Source: Clostridia bacterium
GTDB lineage: Bacteria > Bacillota > Clostridia > Oscillospirales > CAG-272
Length of the DNA stretch: 64,000 nucleotides
NCBI GenBank assembly: GCA_017504405.1
Contig: JAFVRG010000011.1
Coordinates: 1 to 64,000 of the forward strand
Direction: 5' to 3'
In this document: one piece after another, positions 43,801 to 52,316 of the stretch
Layout: each line of letters begins with the position of its first letter
Position numbering within the stretch: the stretch's first letter is position 1
Notes under the pieces: model-generated
Database searches by the model: none
What the model was told of the DNA's origin: nothing
What the model saw: only the letters and a program-made list of their open reading frames with translations
Program-made: the position numbers and the translations under genes

Positions 43801-45239
43801 GTTACCGAGGGCTTTACAAACGTGCCGAAGCGGTCTGTTATTTCGCCGTTTTTTATCTTCACTGCGCCGATTTCTATAATCTCGCAGCTGCTTGCTGAAA
43901 GTCCTGTTGTCTCGAGGTCGAATACAACCATCTCGCTGTCAAAGGCGGGACGGCTCTCGCCGTATATCGCCCTTGCGGTATCGTCAACGAAATACGCCTC
44001 CATACCGTATATGATTTTGAGGTCGGTTTTCCTCGCCGCCTTCATAACCTCGGGAAAGCTCTGAACGTTTCCGTGGTCGGTGACAGCTATTGCCTTATGT
44101 CCCCAACGGAGTGCCGTGCTGACAAGCTCATCGGGCTTTATAATTGCATCCATTGTGGACATATTGGTATGCAGATGAAGCTCTACACGCTTCTCTTCTG
44201 CCGTGTCCTCACGGAGCTTTTTCGATATTTTATACATATGTCTGGGCAAAAGGACAAGCTCGTTGTCAAACCTGTCACGGGATATTTTACCCCTGACGGC
44301 AACTGCTGTGCCTACCTTGACCTTTTTGTCCTTGTACCAGCCTATATCGTCAATCGGGAAGGTCTTTTTGAGCGCAATTGAGGAAACTCCGTCGGTAATG
44401 CTTACCGTCATACGGAGCTTGTCTCCCTCCTTGGTTTCCCTCTCGTCTATTTTGAAAACCTCGCCGAGCACCGTTACGTCTGCGCCCTCTCTTGTGGCGT
44501 TTGACAGTGGGGTCGGCTCTACTATCGCAAATGCAGGGCCGAAAATCAGCTCGGCGTTCTCGGTATCAAAGGTCTTATGTCCTATTTTGTATATAAATTC
44601 GTCGGTTTTTTCTACATCCCCTAAATTTTCAAATACGGAAACTCTCGCCTCCAAATTTGCCGAGCTATCCGATGATGAATTGAATGCCGCCAGCTCTGCC
44701 GCATACGCATTCTCCATTTGGAGCATACTGTTTTCTCTGTCCTGCGAGCGCTGTTCTGCGTCCTCTGTGGGCTTGATTTCTATTGTTCTCTTAATTCCGA
44801 AGCGACTCTCTATTATCCTTGAAAATATATCAGCCGCACCCGAAAGGTTTACGAGGTCAATTCCCTCCTTGCGATACGGAATTTTTATTATGATAATCTC
44901 GCCGTCCTCAACGTACCGAGCCTCCTCGAAAAAGCCGTATGTAATAGCTCCGACACTCGCCGCCTCCTCAACAATATCACGCATGCGGTGAACATTGAAG
45001 AGCCTTTCGGGATAATGCGGAAAAATCTTACACGAGGTAACGCCGTACGCTATGCGTATATCACGCTCTATTTCCGAGAGCACCGACTGCTCCGCAACGG
45101 TGTCAAAATCAAGCTCTATTTCAATTCTGTCGGGGTTGCGGCTGGTTCTGACGTGCATATTTTTGCCTCGCCCGATTACCTCCGCCTTATATTCAGACGG
45201 AGTGTATTTGGAAAAAAGCTCGAAAAAGTTTTTAGCCAT
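40890..45239 (-). CDS. polC: DNA polymerase III PolC (Gram-positive replicative polymerase)
   Basis: The 1449 residues are typical for PolC. In order: an N-terminal domain, an OB-fold (about 240-330), the first PHP part with VELHLHTNMS near residue 350, and an inserted DEDD proofreading exonuclease from about residue 430 (VVFDLETTG, LIAHNAAFDIGF, HHRADEDAHML). The PHP remainder, palm and fingers follow. The zinc site has CLKCKHSEF and CPVCGEP, and the catalytic acidic motif near residue 975 is KSPDIDLNFSG. The exonuclease insertion within PHP separates PolC from DnaE. It is the last gene of the pyrH-polC block, two bases after ispG. Confidence 0.98.
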   Translation of the reverse strand: MAKNFFELFSKYTPSEYKAEVIGRGKNMHVRTSRNPDRIEIELDFDTVAEQSVLSEIERDIRIAYGVTSCKIFPHYPERLFNVHRMRDIVEEAASVGAITYGFFEEARYVEDGEIIIIKIPYRKEGIDLVNLSGAADIFSRIIESRFGIKRTIEIKPTEDAEQRSQDRENSMLQMENAYAAELAAFNSSSDSSANLEARVSVFENLGDVEKTDEFIYKIGHKTFDTENAELIFGPAFAIVEPTPLSNATREGADVTVLGEVFKIDERETKEGDKLRMTVSITDGVSSIALKKTFPIDDIGWYKDKKVKVGTAVAVRGKISRDRFDNELVLLPRHMYKISKKLREDTAEEKRVELHLHTNMSTMDAIIKPDELVSTALRWGHKAIAVTDHGNVQSFPEVMKAARKTDLKIIYGMEAYFVDDTARAIYGESRPAFDSEMVVFDLETTGLSASSCEIIEIGAVKIKNGEITDRFGTFVKPSVTISEEITNLTSITNEMVADAPEIADALRDFLAFVGDSMLIAHNAAFDIGFTRAAADRCGYAFNNTYLDTVSLSRYLNPDLNKHKLDVIAEHYGLGDFHHHRADEDAHMLALIFIKMLEQLKSEGITTFDEMISAMSETADPLKLRPRHMILLCKDNVGLKNLYRLISESYLSYYRRVPRIPKTLLSAYREGLIVGSACEAGELYQAILENASRERLEEIASYYDYLEIQPLCNNMFLVDEGKVASVDALKDINKKIIELGKRLDKPTVATCDAHFLEKEDEIYRKILLKGQKFADGDRDTGIYLRTTEEMLAEFSYLGEELAHEVVIDNPNKIADTVEKILPIPDGTYTPSIPGAEEELQQLCWDRARDWYGEDLPDIVRERLEIELKSIVDNGFAVLYMIAQKLVAKSESLGYLVGSRGSVGSSFVATMSGISEVNPLPPHYRCLKCKHSEFITDGSVGSGFDLDDKNCPVCGEPMYCDGHDIPFATFLGFNGDKSPDIDLNFSGDVQGKIHKYTEELFGEGHVFRAGTIGTLADKTAFGYVMKYLEEKGISLPKAEVEHLVHGCAGVKKLTGQHPGGVIVVPTEYDIYDFTPVQHPADDPHSDIITTHFQFSYLHDTILKLDELGHDIPTKYKMLEKYTNTSVLDVKMNDPAVYSLFLSTEKLGVKPEEIGSTLGTYGIPEFGTRFAIRMVEEAKPQCFADLLQISGLSHGTNVWTGNAQDLIREGICNISQVIGCRDNIMNDLIRYGLDRLLSFKIMESVRKGKGLTPEWVEEMKKHGVPDWYIDSCKKIKYMFPKAHAAAYVMSAIRLGWYKIYYPMEFYAAFLSVAPGGFDSTVVGKGKGEVERRIKEIEDKGNDASQKEAEEYSTLLMVREAMARGIQFLPVDLYKSDAFAFLPENGRIRMPFSSLGGLGDTAAQNIVAAREEHEIYTVEDLRKRAKLNKSVIEIMRENGVLDNLSETDQFSFF

Positions 45240-45241
45240 TT

Positions 45242-46318
45242 TTACATCCTTTCGATTTCCTCTGTAAGTGTCTTAACTATTCTGTCCGAGGGAACCTTGC
45301 CGACAATTACGCCCTTTTTGAACATAAGAGCCTCGCCGACTCCCCCCGCTATTCCTATATCAGCCTCACGTGCCTCGCCCGGTCCGTTGACCGCACAGCC
45401 CATAAAGGCTACCTTTATTGCCTTATTTCTAAGTCCCAGCCTGTCCACCTCTCGCTCAAACTCGTCGAGAAGCTCGATAAGGCTTATGCGTGTTCTGCCG
45501 CAGGTCGGGCAGGATACTATATCCATTCTCTTTTCAGGGAGAAGGTCGAGCGTTGATAAAATATCCTTCGCCGCCCTTATTTCATTTACAGGGTCGGACG
45601 TCAGGGACACACGAACGGTATCTCCTATACCGAGCGAGAGCAGACTGCCTATTCCGACAGCGCTTTTCACACTGCCCATTCTCTCTCCGCCTGCCTCGGT
45701 AACGCCGAGGTGCAAGGGATACTCGGTTTTTGATGCCAGAATTTTGTTAGCCTCAATCATAGTGGAAACGTCGGATGCCTTTACCGATATAAGCACATTG
45801 GAAAAGCCGACGTCCTCAAGAATTGATGCGTGGTAAAGAGCGCTCTCTGCGAGAGCCTCTGCGGTGGGCGCACCGTGCTTTTCAAGTATTGACCTCTCAA
45901 GCGAGCCGCTGTTTACACCTATTCGTATAGGCAGACCACGCTCCTCGCAGGCACGTGCGACCTTTACAACTCTGGCTCTCTCGCCTATGTTGCCGGGATT
46001 TATTCTAATCTTATCTGCGCCTGCATCAACACAGGCAAGCGCAATTTTATAGTCAAAGTGAATATCCGCAACCAAGGGAATTTTTACCCCCTGATTTTTA
46101 AGATAGGTAAAGGTACTCGCCGCCTCTGTATCGGGAACGGCGAGGCGGACTATATCGCAGCCCGCATTTTCAAGCGCTCTTATCTGCGATAGCGTTTTTT
46201 CCTTATCGTGAGTGTCGGTATTGGTCATCGACTGAATGCTGATGGGCGCAAAGCCGCCTATATGCACGTTGCCAACCGTCACTTCTCTCGTTTTTCTTCT
46301 CATTTCGTTGTAATTCAT
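45242..46318 (-). CDS. ispG: 4-hydroxy-3-methylbut-2-enyl-diphosphate synthase IspG (GcpE)
   Basis: Iron-sulfur enzyme of the non-mevalonate isoprenoid pathway. The 358-residue short bacterial form has N-terminal barrel motifs (IQSMTNTDTHD, VADIHFDYKIAL, RINPGNIG). The 4Fe-4S ligands lie in CPTCGRT and GCAVNGPGEA. ATG 46318 is chosen because GAGGTG lies five bases upstream; a longer start adds residues with no ribosome binding site. It sits between rseP and polC as in many Bacillota, where proS often intervenes; proS is absent here. Confidence 0.97.
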   Translation of the reverse strand: MNYNEMRRKTREVTVGNVHIGGFAPISIQSMTNTDTHDKEKTLSQIRALENAGCDIVRLAVPDTEAASTFTYLKNQGVKIPLVADIHFDYKIALACVDAGADKIRINPGNIGERARVVKVARACEERGLPIRIGVNSGSLERSILEKHGAPTAEALAESALYHASILEDVGFSNVLISVKASDVSTMIEANKILASKTEYPLHLGVTEAGGERMGSVKSAVGIGSLLSLGIGDTVRVSLTSDPVNEIRAAKDILSTLDLLPEKRMDIVSCPTCGRTRISLIELLDEFEREVDRLGLRNKAIKVAFMGCAVNGPGEAREADIGIAGGVGEALMFKKGVIVGKVPSDRIVKTLTEEIERM

Positions 46319-46349
46319 AAAAACACCTCGCACGCAAAATCGTATAGCG

Positions 46350-47402
46350 CTAATTAAATATCAAAACAAACACGTCCTTGAAGGTAACGGCAATCATAAG
46401 TCCGAACAAAATAAGCAGTCCTATTCCGTTGACGTACGCCTCTACCTTCGGGGGTGCAGGCTTTCTCCTTATAAGCTCGACGAGCAAAAATACAAGCCGT
46501 CCTCCGTCGAGCGCAGGAATTGGCAGCAGGTTGAATATTCCGAGATTTATCGTAATAACTCCTGCAAGATATATGACGTTAAGCCAGCCGTCCTTTGCGC
46601 TTGCGGCGTCGGTTATAACCGTGGTAACACCGACGGGACCCGATACAGCCTCAAAGCCGTATCTGCCACGCACAAGGTCGATAAGCGACTCGCACACCAT
46701 TTTAACGGTAGAGGTTGAGCGGAACCACGCATGCTTTATAACCGTGCCAAACGAGCGATCACTCTCGGCGTATATTCTGAAATCTCTGCCGCCGTACTTG
46801 TTTCCGTCCGAAACGACGGTTGGGAAAATTACGGTCAAATCAAGCTCCTCGCCGTTTCTGATGACCGTGACGGGGAGCGCTCCGCCCTCGCTGTGCATTA
46901 TCTCATAATCAAGCTCTGCGGCTGTATGAACACGTGCGCCGTCAATTTCGATTATCTCGTCATACGGCATCAGCGTGCCCTCGGTTGATACTGTGTAGCC
47001 CGTCGCTTCCATAGGCAGAAAATCCGCAACGACGGTCGTACCAACCACCGTGTTGGAAACGAGCACAAGCATCAGAACAAAGCCGAGAACGAGATTCATA
47101 AATGCGCCTGCGGCGGTTATTATCATTCTCTGCCACACGGGCTTTTTGTCAAGGGAATTCGGCTCGTCTCTCTCCTCGTCCTCTCCCGCCATGCTGACGT
47201 ATCCGCCTATCGGGAAAATTCCGAGTGAATATTTTATATCCGTCTTTTTAGACCTGACCGAAAATATCTTCGGTCCCATACCGATAGAAAACTCATATAT
47301 CTTCACCTTGAAAATTCTCGCAAAGATATAGTGACCGAGCTCGTGTACAGTTATCAGCATGCCGAATATGAATACGGCAAGCAGAATGTATAAAATCTTC
47401 AA
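46350..47402 (-). CDS. rseP: RIP metalloprotease RseP (site-2 protease)
   Basis: Membrane zinc protease that cuts transmembrane segments of anti-sigma factors or signal-peptide remnants. The 350-residue protein has HELGH at residues 20-24 in the first span. A PDZ-like domain follows (about 110-200, VVADFLPMEATGYTVS..., reading 'LMPYDEIIEIDGARV'). The second active-site region NLLPIPALDGGRLVF carries the aspartate ligand. Four spans are predicted. It lies between dxr and ispG in the conserved order. Confidence 0.96.
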   Translation of the reverse strand: MKILYILLAVFIFGMLITVHELGHYIFARIFKVKIYEFSIGMGPKIFSVRSKKTDIKYSLGIFPIGGYVSMAGEDEERDEPNSLDKKPVWQRMIITAAGAFMNLVLGFVLMLVLVSNTVVGTTVVADFLPMEATGYTVSTEGTLMPYDEIIEIDGARVHTAAELDYEIMHSEGGALPVTVIRNGEELDLTVIFPTVVSDGNKYGGRDFRIYAESDRSFGTVIKHAWFRSTSTVKMVCESLIDLVRGRYGFEAVSGPVGVTTVITDAASAKDGWLNVIYLAGVITINLGIFNLLPIPALDGGRLVFLLVELIRRKPAPPKVEAYVNGIGLLILFGLMIAVTFKDVFVLIFN

Positions 47403-47412
47403 TTCTTACTCC

Positions 47413-48585
47413 TTAAAAAATCTTACTGCCCGCTATCCTTCTCGCCTCTCTGTCCGAGGCTATTATATCGTCAAGGGCTGTATATTCCTTTGCATAGCTC
47501 ATTTCATTCACGGTCTCCGAGACCACCTCGGAAATTCTGTAAAAGTCAAGCTTTTCATTTAAGAACGCATCAACCGCAACCTCATTTGCCGCATTTAGAA
47601 CGGCAGGCACCGCTCCGCCAAGCTCGAGTGCCTTATAGGCGAGAGCGAGCAGAGGGAACTCCTCTGTGTCGGGTGGGGCAAACGTCAGCCTGCCAACCTC
47701 AAAGAGGTCGAGAGGACGCACACAGCCCATAACCCTGTCGGGATAGGTGACAGCGTACTGAATACACAGGCGCATATCAGGTGCGCCGAGCTGTGCTATT
47801 ACGGCATTATCAATATATTCAACAGCCGAATGTAATATACTCTCACGGTGAACGACAACCTCAATCTGTGAGGGTTTTACGCCAAAGAGATGATATGCCT
47901 CGATAACCTCAAAGCCCTTATTCATCATCGTTGCGGAATCGGTTGTTATCTTCTTGCCCATCTTCCACGTGGGGTGAGCGAGCGTCATTTCACGGGTAAC
48001 CGAGCGCAGCTCTTCCCTACTGTAACCGTAAAACGGGCCACCCGATGCGGTGAGAAGAATTTTCTTTATCTCCCTGCTCTTCGAGCCGCGAAGCGACTGA
48101 AAAATAGCGCTGTGCTCGCTGTCTACGGGTATAATTTCGGTATTGTGCTCCTTTGCCGCACGGTTTACAATATCGCCTGCTATAACCAGCGATTCCTTAT
48201 TTGCGAGGGCGAGCCGCTTGCCCGACTCTATAACTGCGAGTGTGGGAAAAAGCCCTGCCTCACCGAGCGTTGCGTTAACCGCAACGGTGCTTTTTGAGTT
48301 ATAAATTCCCTCGCAGATTCCGTCACTGCCCGACAGTACCTTGGTGTCGGTGTCGGCGACCTTTGCCGCAAGAGTGCGTGCGCTTGCCTCGTCGGCAACG
48401 GCGCAAAAGCGGGGGTGAAGCTCACGAATCTGCTTTTCAAGGGTTAAAATATCCCTGCCTGCCGAAATCATCTCAACGTTAATTCCGAGCGCTTTTGCAA
48501 CGTCGAGCGCCTGTGTTCCCACAGAGCCTGTCGAGCCGAGCACTATCATAGAGTCGGGATAGCCCTTTTTTGTATAAGCTGTCAT
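47413..48585 (-). CDS. dxr: 1-deoxy-D-xylulose-5-phosphate reductoisomerase
   Basis: NADPH-dependent second step of the non-mevalonate pathway. The 390-residue protein has the N-terminal Rossmann motif VLGSTGSVG, then NKESLVIAGD and the catalytic loop with DSEHSAIFQ. The segments LTASGGPFYG, LAHPTWKMGKKIT and the NAANEVAVDAFL helix follow. ATG 48585 is preferred, seven bases after TGGAG; a TTG 12 bases earlier is the longer option. It works with ispG in the same operon to supply precursors for uppS. Confidence 0.97.
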   Translation of the reverse strand: MTAYTKKGYPDSMIVLGSTGSVGTQALDVAKALGINVEMISAGRDILTLEKQIRELHPRFCAVADEASARTLAAKVADTDTKVLSGSDGICEGIYNSKSTVAVNATLGEAGLFPTLAVIESGKRLALANKESLVIAGDIVNRAAKEHNTEIIPVDSEHSAIFQSLRGSKSREIKKILLTASGGPFYGYSREELRSVTREMTLAHPTWKMGKKITTDSATMMNKGFEVIEAYHLFGVKPSQIEVVVHRESILHSAVEYIDNAVIAQLGAPDMRLCIQYAVTYPDRVMGCVRPLDLFEVGRLTFAPPDTEEFPLLALAYKALELGGAVPAVLNAANEVAVDAFLNEKLDFYRISEVVSETVNEMSYAKEYTALDDIIASDREARRIAGSKIF

Positions 48586-48661
48586 ATAAATCTCCAAAAA
48601 GATAGACTGCGCTCCCGCATGAGCGATAGGGACACAGATGCGGAAACGCCGTCGAAATATA

Positions 48662-49555
48662 TTAAAGTGAAATACCTGCCGCCATCAGCGTATAGAATAC
48701 TGCAAACAAAAGCGGTGCGCCTGCGAGGACGGAATCAAATCTGTCCATAACGCCGCCGTGACCGGGGAAAAGGTTGCCGTAATCCTTAATTCCACGTTCT
48801 CTTTTAATGAGCGAGGCGATAAGGTCGCCCGACTGCGTGAGCACGGAAATAAATGCGCCTGCGAGCGCCATAACGGGTAAAAATGCCACGTTATTTATAT
48901 CTGCCATATTCATCATAACGAGGGCGTAAATCACAAACGAGAGCGTGCAGAACAAAATTCCGCCGATGCTGCCCTCAACCGTTTTCTTCGGGCTTACCTC
49001 GGGCGAGAGCTTATGCTTACCGAACAGTCTGCCTGTAAAGTATGCAAAGGTGTCGGTTATCCATGCACCGAGGAAGGGGAGAAGATAGAGGTATTTTCCA
49101 AGCTCCTTGCCGTCAAAGACAAGATACCTTGCCATAACGGTTGCAGTAAAGCCGAAGGTTATATAAAGGGTGGATGCAAATGCGCCCGTGACAGCGGAAA
49201 AATCACGTCCCTTCGAGCCGTCGGGGAGCATTTTGCCGTGCCTTAACACCGCAACAACGAAAAGGTATTGCAGGTAGAGGAAAAACGCAAATGCGAAAAC
49301 GAGCAGAAAAACGCTCATTTTTGCCCTCATATAAAAGGAAATCACGGGAAAAGCCGCCGCAAGAATATATGCGGGGACTGATACCCAGAAATTTTTATCG
49401 CTGCCGAGGCATTTTTGCATTTCATAAACGCCGACGGCAGACAAAAGCCCAACGACAAATGCAAAGAGCGGAAGGCTTGAAAAAATATTTGTCAAAACTA
49501 AAACGGGCACAAAAAGGGCAAGAGCCACAATAGCCGTTATAACTCTCTGTTTCAT
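48662..49555 (-). CDS. cdsA: Phosphatidate cytidylyltransferase
   Basis: Makes CDP-diacylglycerol for phospholipid synthesis. The 297-residue membrane protein has about eight spans. The signature SLIKRERGIKDYGNLFPGHGG appears here with its two final motifs, DRFDS ending the active site. It is followed by 76 bases before dxr, a spacer with short inverted repeats but no clear terminator. Located between uppS and dxr as in related genomes. Confidence 0.96.
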   Translation of the reverse strand: MKQRVITAIVALALFVPVLVLTNIFSSLPLFAFVVGLLSAVGVYEMQKCLGSDKNFWVSVPAYILAAAFPVISFYMRAKMSVFLLVFAFAFFLYLQYLFVVAVLRHGKMLPDGSKGRDFSAVTGAFASTLYITFGFTATVMARYLVFDGKELGKYLYLLPFLGAWITDTFAYFTGRLFGKHKLSPEVSPKKTVEGSIGGILFCTLSFVIYALVMMNMADINNVAFLPVMALAGAFISVLTQSGDLIASLIKRERGIKDYGNLFPGHGGVMDRFDSVLAGAPLLFAVFYTLMAAGISL

Positions 49556-49569
49556 AATGTTAACCTCAA

Positions 49570-50304
49570 TTATTTGACGTTGCCGTATCGGCGGTCACGG
49601 GTGAGAAAATCGGCAACTATTCGGTCAATCTCCCTCTCGTCAAGGTCGGGCCACAGCGTTTTTGTGAAGCACAGCTCCGCATACGCCGCCTGCCAGAGAA
49701 GAAAATTGGATATACGGAAATCGCCGCCCGTCCTGACTATCAGGTCGGGGTCGGGTACGTGCGAGGTGTACAGGCGTGAGGAAATATCCTGCTCGGTGAC
49801 ACTCTCCTTTCCCTCTGCAATGAGGGAGTTTACCGAGTGAACCAGCTCGTCACGGGCGCCGTAGTTGAGCGCTATATTGAGGATATGCTCATAATCAGCC
49901 GTCATTTCTTCGAGCTTTTCGAGCTTGTCCCTCATTTCGCTGTCAAAAACAGCCTTATCACCCAGGAAGACAAAGCGTATTTTGTTTTTCTCTCTGTCCC
50001 TTACCGCCTCGTCGCAGAAATTGCAAAGCAGGCGCATAATGGAATCAACCTCATCCTTCGGACGGCTCCAATTCTCGGTTGAGAAGGCATAAACGGTGAT
50101 AGCCTTTATCCCCAGCTCCTTGCATCTGTTGGCGACACGGCGCAAATTTTCTGCGCCGTATTTATGCCCTGCCTTACGGGGGAGTCCGCGTTTTTTCGCC
50201 CATCTGCCGTTTCCGTCCATAATGAAGGCAATATGACGCAGCTTCTGCTCTACCTCGTCCTTGGATATTTGCGGATTTTTGACACGCTTACTAAATCCGA
50301 GCAT
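49570..50304 (-). CDS. uppS: Isoprenyl transferase (undecaprenyl diphosphate synthase)
   Basis: Extends farnesyl diphosphate to the C55 carrier lipid for wall and capsule glycans. The 244-residue protein has the catalytic Asp in HIAFIMDGNGRWAKKRG and then YAFSTENWSRP. The C-terminal DPDLIVRTGGDFRISNFLLWQ and AELCFT motifs follow. It is the shared lipid-carrier source for both polysaccharide clusters of this window. It lies one base after frr. Confidence 0.97.
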   Translation of the reverse strand: MLGFSKRVKNPQISKDEVEQKLRHIAFIMDGNGRWAKKRGLPRKAGHKYGAENLRRVANRCKELGIKAITVYAFSTENWSRPKDEVDSIMRLLCNFCDEAVRDREKNKIRFVFLGDKAVFDSEMRDKLEKLEEMTADYEHILNIALNYGARDELVHSVNSLIAEGKESVTEQDISSRLYTSHVPDPDLIVRTGGDFRISNFLLWQAAYAELCFTKTLWPDLDEREIDRIVADFLTRDRRYGNVK

Positions 50305-50305
50305 A

Positions 50306-50860
50306 TCAGATTTCCATTATCTCCTTGTTCTTTGCTGCGGTTACGGTATCAATTTCCTTGATGTACTTGTCGGTGAGGTCCTGAACAGCCTTATCGCTTG
50401 ACTTAGCCTCATCCTCGGTCATCTCGGAATTTTTCTTCATATCCTTGATTTTATCGTTTGCATCACGGCGGATGTTACGAACTGCAACCTTTGCGTCCTC
50501 GCCCATCTTCGCTACCTGCTTCGTCAATTCACGGCGGCGCTCCTCAGTGGGCTGAGGGAATATAAGTCTGATAACACGTCCGTCGGATACGGGTGTAATT
50601 CCTATATCAGATGCCAAAATTGCCTTCTCTATTCCCTTTACGGTTGTAGCATCCCAGGGCTGTACTGTCAGGGTGCGTGCGTCAGCAACCTTTATCTCAG
50701 CCATCTGGCTCACGAGAGTGGGTGCGCCGTAGTACTCAAAGGTGAGACGTGCGAGCACGTTGGGGTTTGCTCTGCCCGCTCTTACGGTCACGAGATTTGA
50801 CTGGTAGCTCTCGATGCTCTTTTTCATTCTTACTTCAAAATCCTTTGTATCAAGCTTCAT
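50306..50860 (-). CDS. frr: Ribosome recycling factor
   Basis: Splits post-termination ribosomes with EF-G. The 184 residues match the family length. The typical N-terminus (VRAGRANPNVL), the central LTVQPWDATTVKGIEKAI and IRLIFPQPTEERRRELTKQVAKMGEDAKVAVRNIRRDAN helices (given here in parts) are unmistakable. It follows pyrH by 41 bases and abuts uppS. Confidence 0.98.
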   Translation of the reverse strand: MKLDTKDFEVRMKKSIESYQSNLVTVRAGRANPNVLARLTFEYYGAPTLVSQMAEIKVADARTLTVQPWDATTVKGIEKAILASDIGITPVSDGRVIRLIFPQPTEERRRELTKQVAKMGEDAKVAVRNIRRDANDKIKDMKKNSEMTEDEAKSSDKAVQDLTDKYIKEIDTVTAAKNKEIMEI

Positions 50861-50901
50861 AATGCTTCTCCTTAGAATATTATACTGAATTTGTGTTTTT
50901 A

Positions 50902-51618
50902 TTATGCGTGAATTACTGTTCCGACGCTCTCGCCCATTACCGCACGGTATATGTTTTCGGGGTCGGATAGACCGAATGCAAGCATAGGAATATTCTTGTC
51001 CATACAGAACGAGGTTGCCGTGCTATCGAGCGCCGCAAGCCCTCTTGCAAGCATATCCTTGTAGGAAATATCGGAGAGCTTGACTGCGGTGGGGTCAAGC
51101 TTGGGGTCGGCGGTGTAAATTCCGTCGATGTTTTTCGCCATAAGAACAATATCCGCAGAAATCTCAGCCGCACGGACTGCCGCCGCTGTATCGGTGGACA
51201 TAAACGGAGTTCCGAGTCCGCAGCCGAATATGACAACGGTGCCGTTTTGAAGGTGCTCTATCGCCCTGTCACGGTTAAAGGGCTCGACAAATTTGTTCAT
51301 ATCAACCGCACTCATAACACGTGCGTCGATTCCGTTGGTTATAAACGCATCCTGCAATGCTATCGAGTTGATAACGGTTGCCAGCATTCCCATATAGTCC
51401 GCTCTGACGGCATCCATATTTGCTCCCTGTCTGCCACGCCAGATGTTGCCTGCGCCAACGATTACTCCTATTTCTACTCCCTTATCGAGGCATTTTTTAA
51501 GAACTTCGGATATTTCTGCCACGAATGCGTGGTTGATAATACCGTCCGAGCCCTTAGCCAGAGCCTCGCCTGATAGCTTTAACAATATACGCTTGTATTT
51601 CGGTGTTGTGTTATTCAT
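50902..51618 (-). CDS. pyrH: UMP kinase
   Basis: Phosphorylates UMP to UDP. The 238-residue amino-acid-kinase-fold protein starts with KRILLKLSGEALAKG and has GVIVGAGNIWRGR, the DYMGMLATVIN segment and MAKNIDGIYTADPK. It is the first gene of the conserved block, behind a promoter at 51653-51681. In many Bacillota rpsB and tsf precede it; here they are absent and a coat-protein gene and a capsule cluster lie upstream instead. Confidence 0.98.
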   Translation of the reverse strand: MNNTTPKYKRILLKLSGEALAKGSDGIINHAFVAEISEVLKKCLDKGVEIGVIVGAGNIWRGRQGANMDAVRADYMGMLATVINSIALQDAFITNGIDARVMSAVDMNKFVEPFNRDRAIEHLQNGTVVIFGCGLGTPFMSTDTAAAVRAAEISADIVLMAKNIDGIYTADPKLDPTAVKLSDISYKDMLARGLAALDSTATSFCMDKNIPMLAFGLSDPENIYRAVMGESVGTVIHA

Positions 51619-51652
51619 AAGAGTGTCCTTCCGATATTTTATTCTAACTTAT

Positions 51653-51681
51653 ATTTTACTTTATATTTTAATATTTGTAAA
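51653..51681 (-). promoter_or_regulatory. Promoter of the pyrH-polC operon
   Basis: Minus-strand TTTACA (51676-51681) and TAAAAT (51653-51658) with 17 bases between, 35 bases before pyrH. Confidence 0.65.
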
Positions 51682-51801
51682 CAGTTTTTTATAAAAAATA
51701 ATGCAAAACGGGCAAATATTTTTTCAAAAAGCGGTTTTTTTGCATAAAAAGGGCAAAAACAGGAAAAGATTTTTTCAACTAAAAAAGAAAGGAAAACGGT
51801 T

Positions 51802-52257
51802 ATGGTTTTAACTCAGAAGGAAATTTCACTGTTAAAGGATATGAAAACTCAGGAGGAGCTCTGCATCGAAAAGTACGGCAAATATGCGTGCTATGCGTGT
51901 GACAGCGAGCTGAAAAATCTCTTCACCGAGCTTATGAACACCGAGAAAAAGCACCTGAACACCCTCACCAATATGCTCGGCAAGGACGCAGGGGGTGAGA
52001 GCAAATTCTCCTCCTTTGCCTGCGACAACCCCTCGGAATCCACCTCCTGCCCCGCAGGAATTGACGCTCAGAAGTACGACGCATTTTTGTGTCAGGATAT
52101 GCTGGCAATGGAAAAGCACGTATCGGGCGCATACGATACCACTATTTTTGAATTTTCCGACCCTCAGAACCGCCAGACCCTCAATGAAATTCAGAAGGAA
52201 GAGCAGCAGCACGGCGAGAAGCTCTATTCCTATATGTCAAAGCACGGAATGTACTAA
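51802..52257 (+). CDS. Spore coat protein CotF-like (ferritin-like helical bundle)
   Basis: The 151-residue protein is a four-helix ferritin-like fold of the Coat_F type (PF07875): EISLLKDMKTQEELCIEKYGKYA, the LMNTEKKHLNTL helix, the LAMEKHVSGAYDTTIFE helix and EIQKEEQQHGEKLYSYM. Such proteins coat spores or occur in anaerobes outside spores. The middle contains four extra cysteines (CDNPSESTSCPAG region), unusual and perhaps for crosslinking. AGAAAGGAAAA precedes the ATG. The upstream A/T-rich leader shows no clear sigma-A promoter, consistent with but not proving sporulation control. Confidence 0.82.
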   Translation: MVLTQKEISLLKDMKTQEELCIEKYGKYACYACDSELKNLFTELMNTEKKHLNTLTNMLGKDAGGESKFSSFACDNPSESTSCPAGIDAQKYDAFLCQDMLAMEKHVSGAYDTTIFEFSDPQNRQTLNEIQKEEQQHGEKLYSYMSKHGMY

Positions 52258-52280
52258 ATCCCCACACCCCCTATGAAAAT

Positions 52281-52316
52281 AGGCGAGTCGTTTTAATCGA
52301 CTCGCCTTATTTTTTA
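52281..52316. terminator. Terminator between the CotF-like gene and the second capsule cluster
   Basis: AGGCGAGTCG (52281-52290) pairs with CGACTCGCCT (52298-52307), followed by a T run on the plus strand. It may also serve the convergent capsule operon. Confidence 0.87.
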
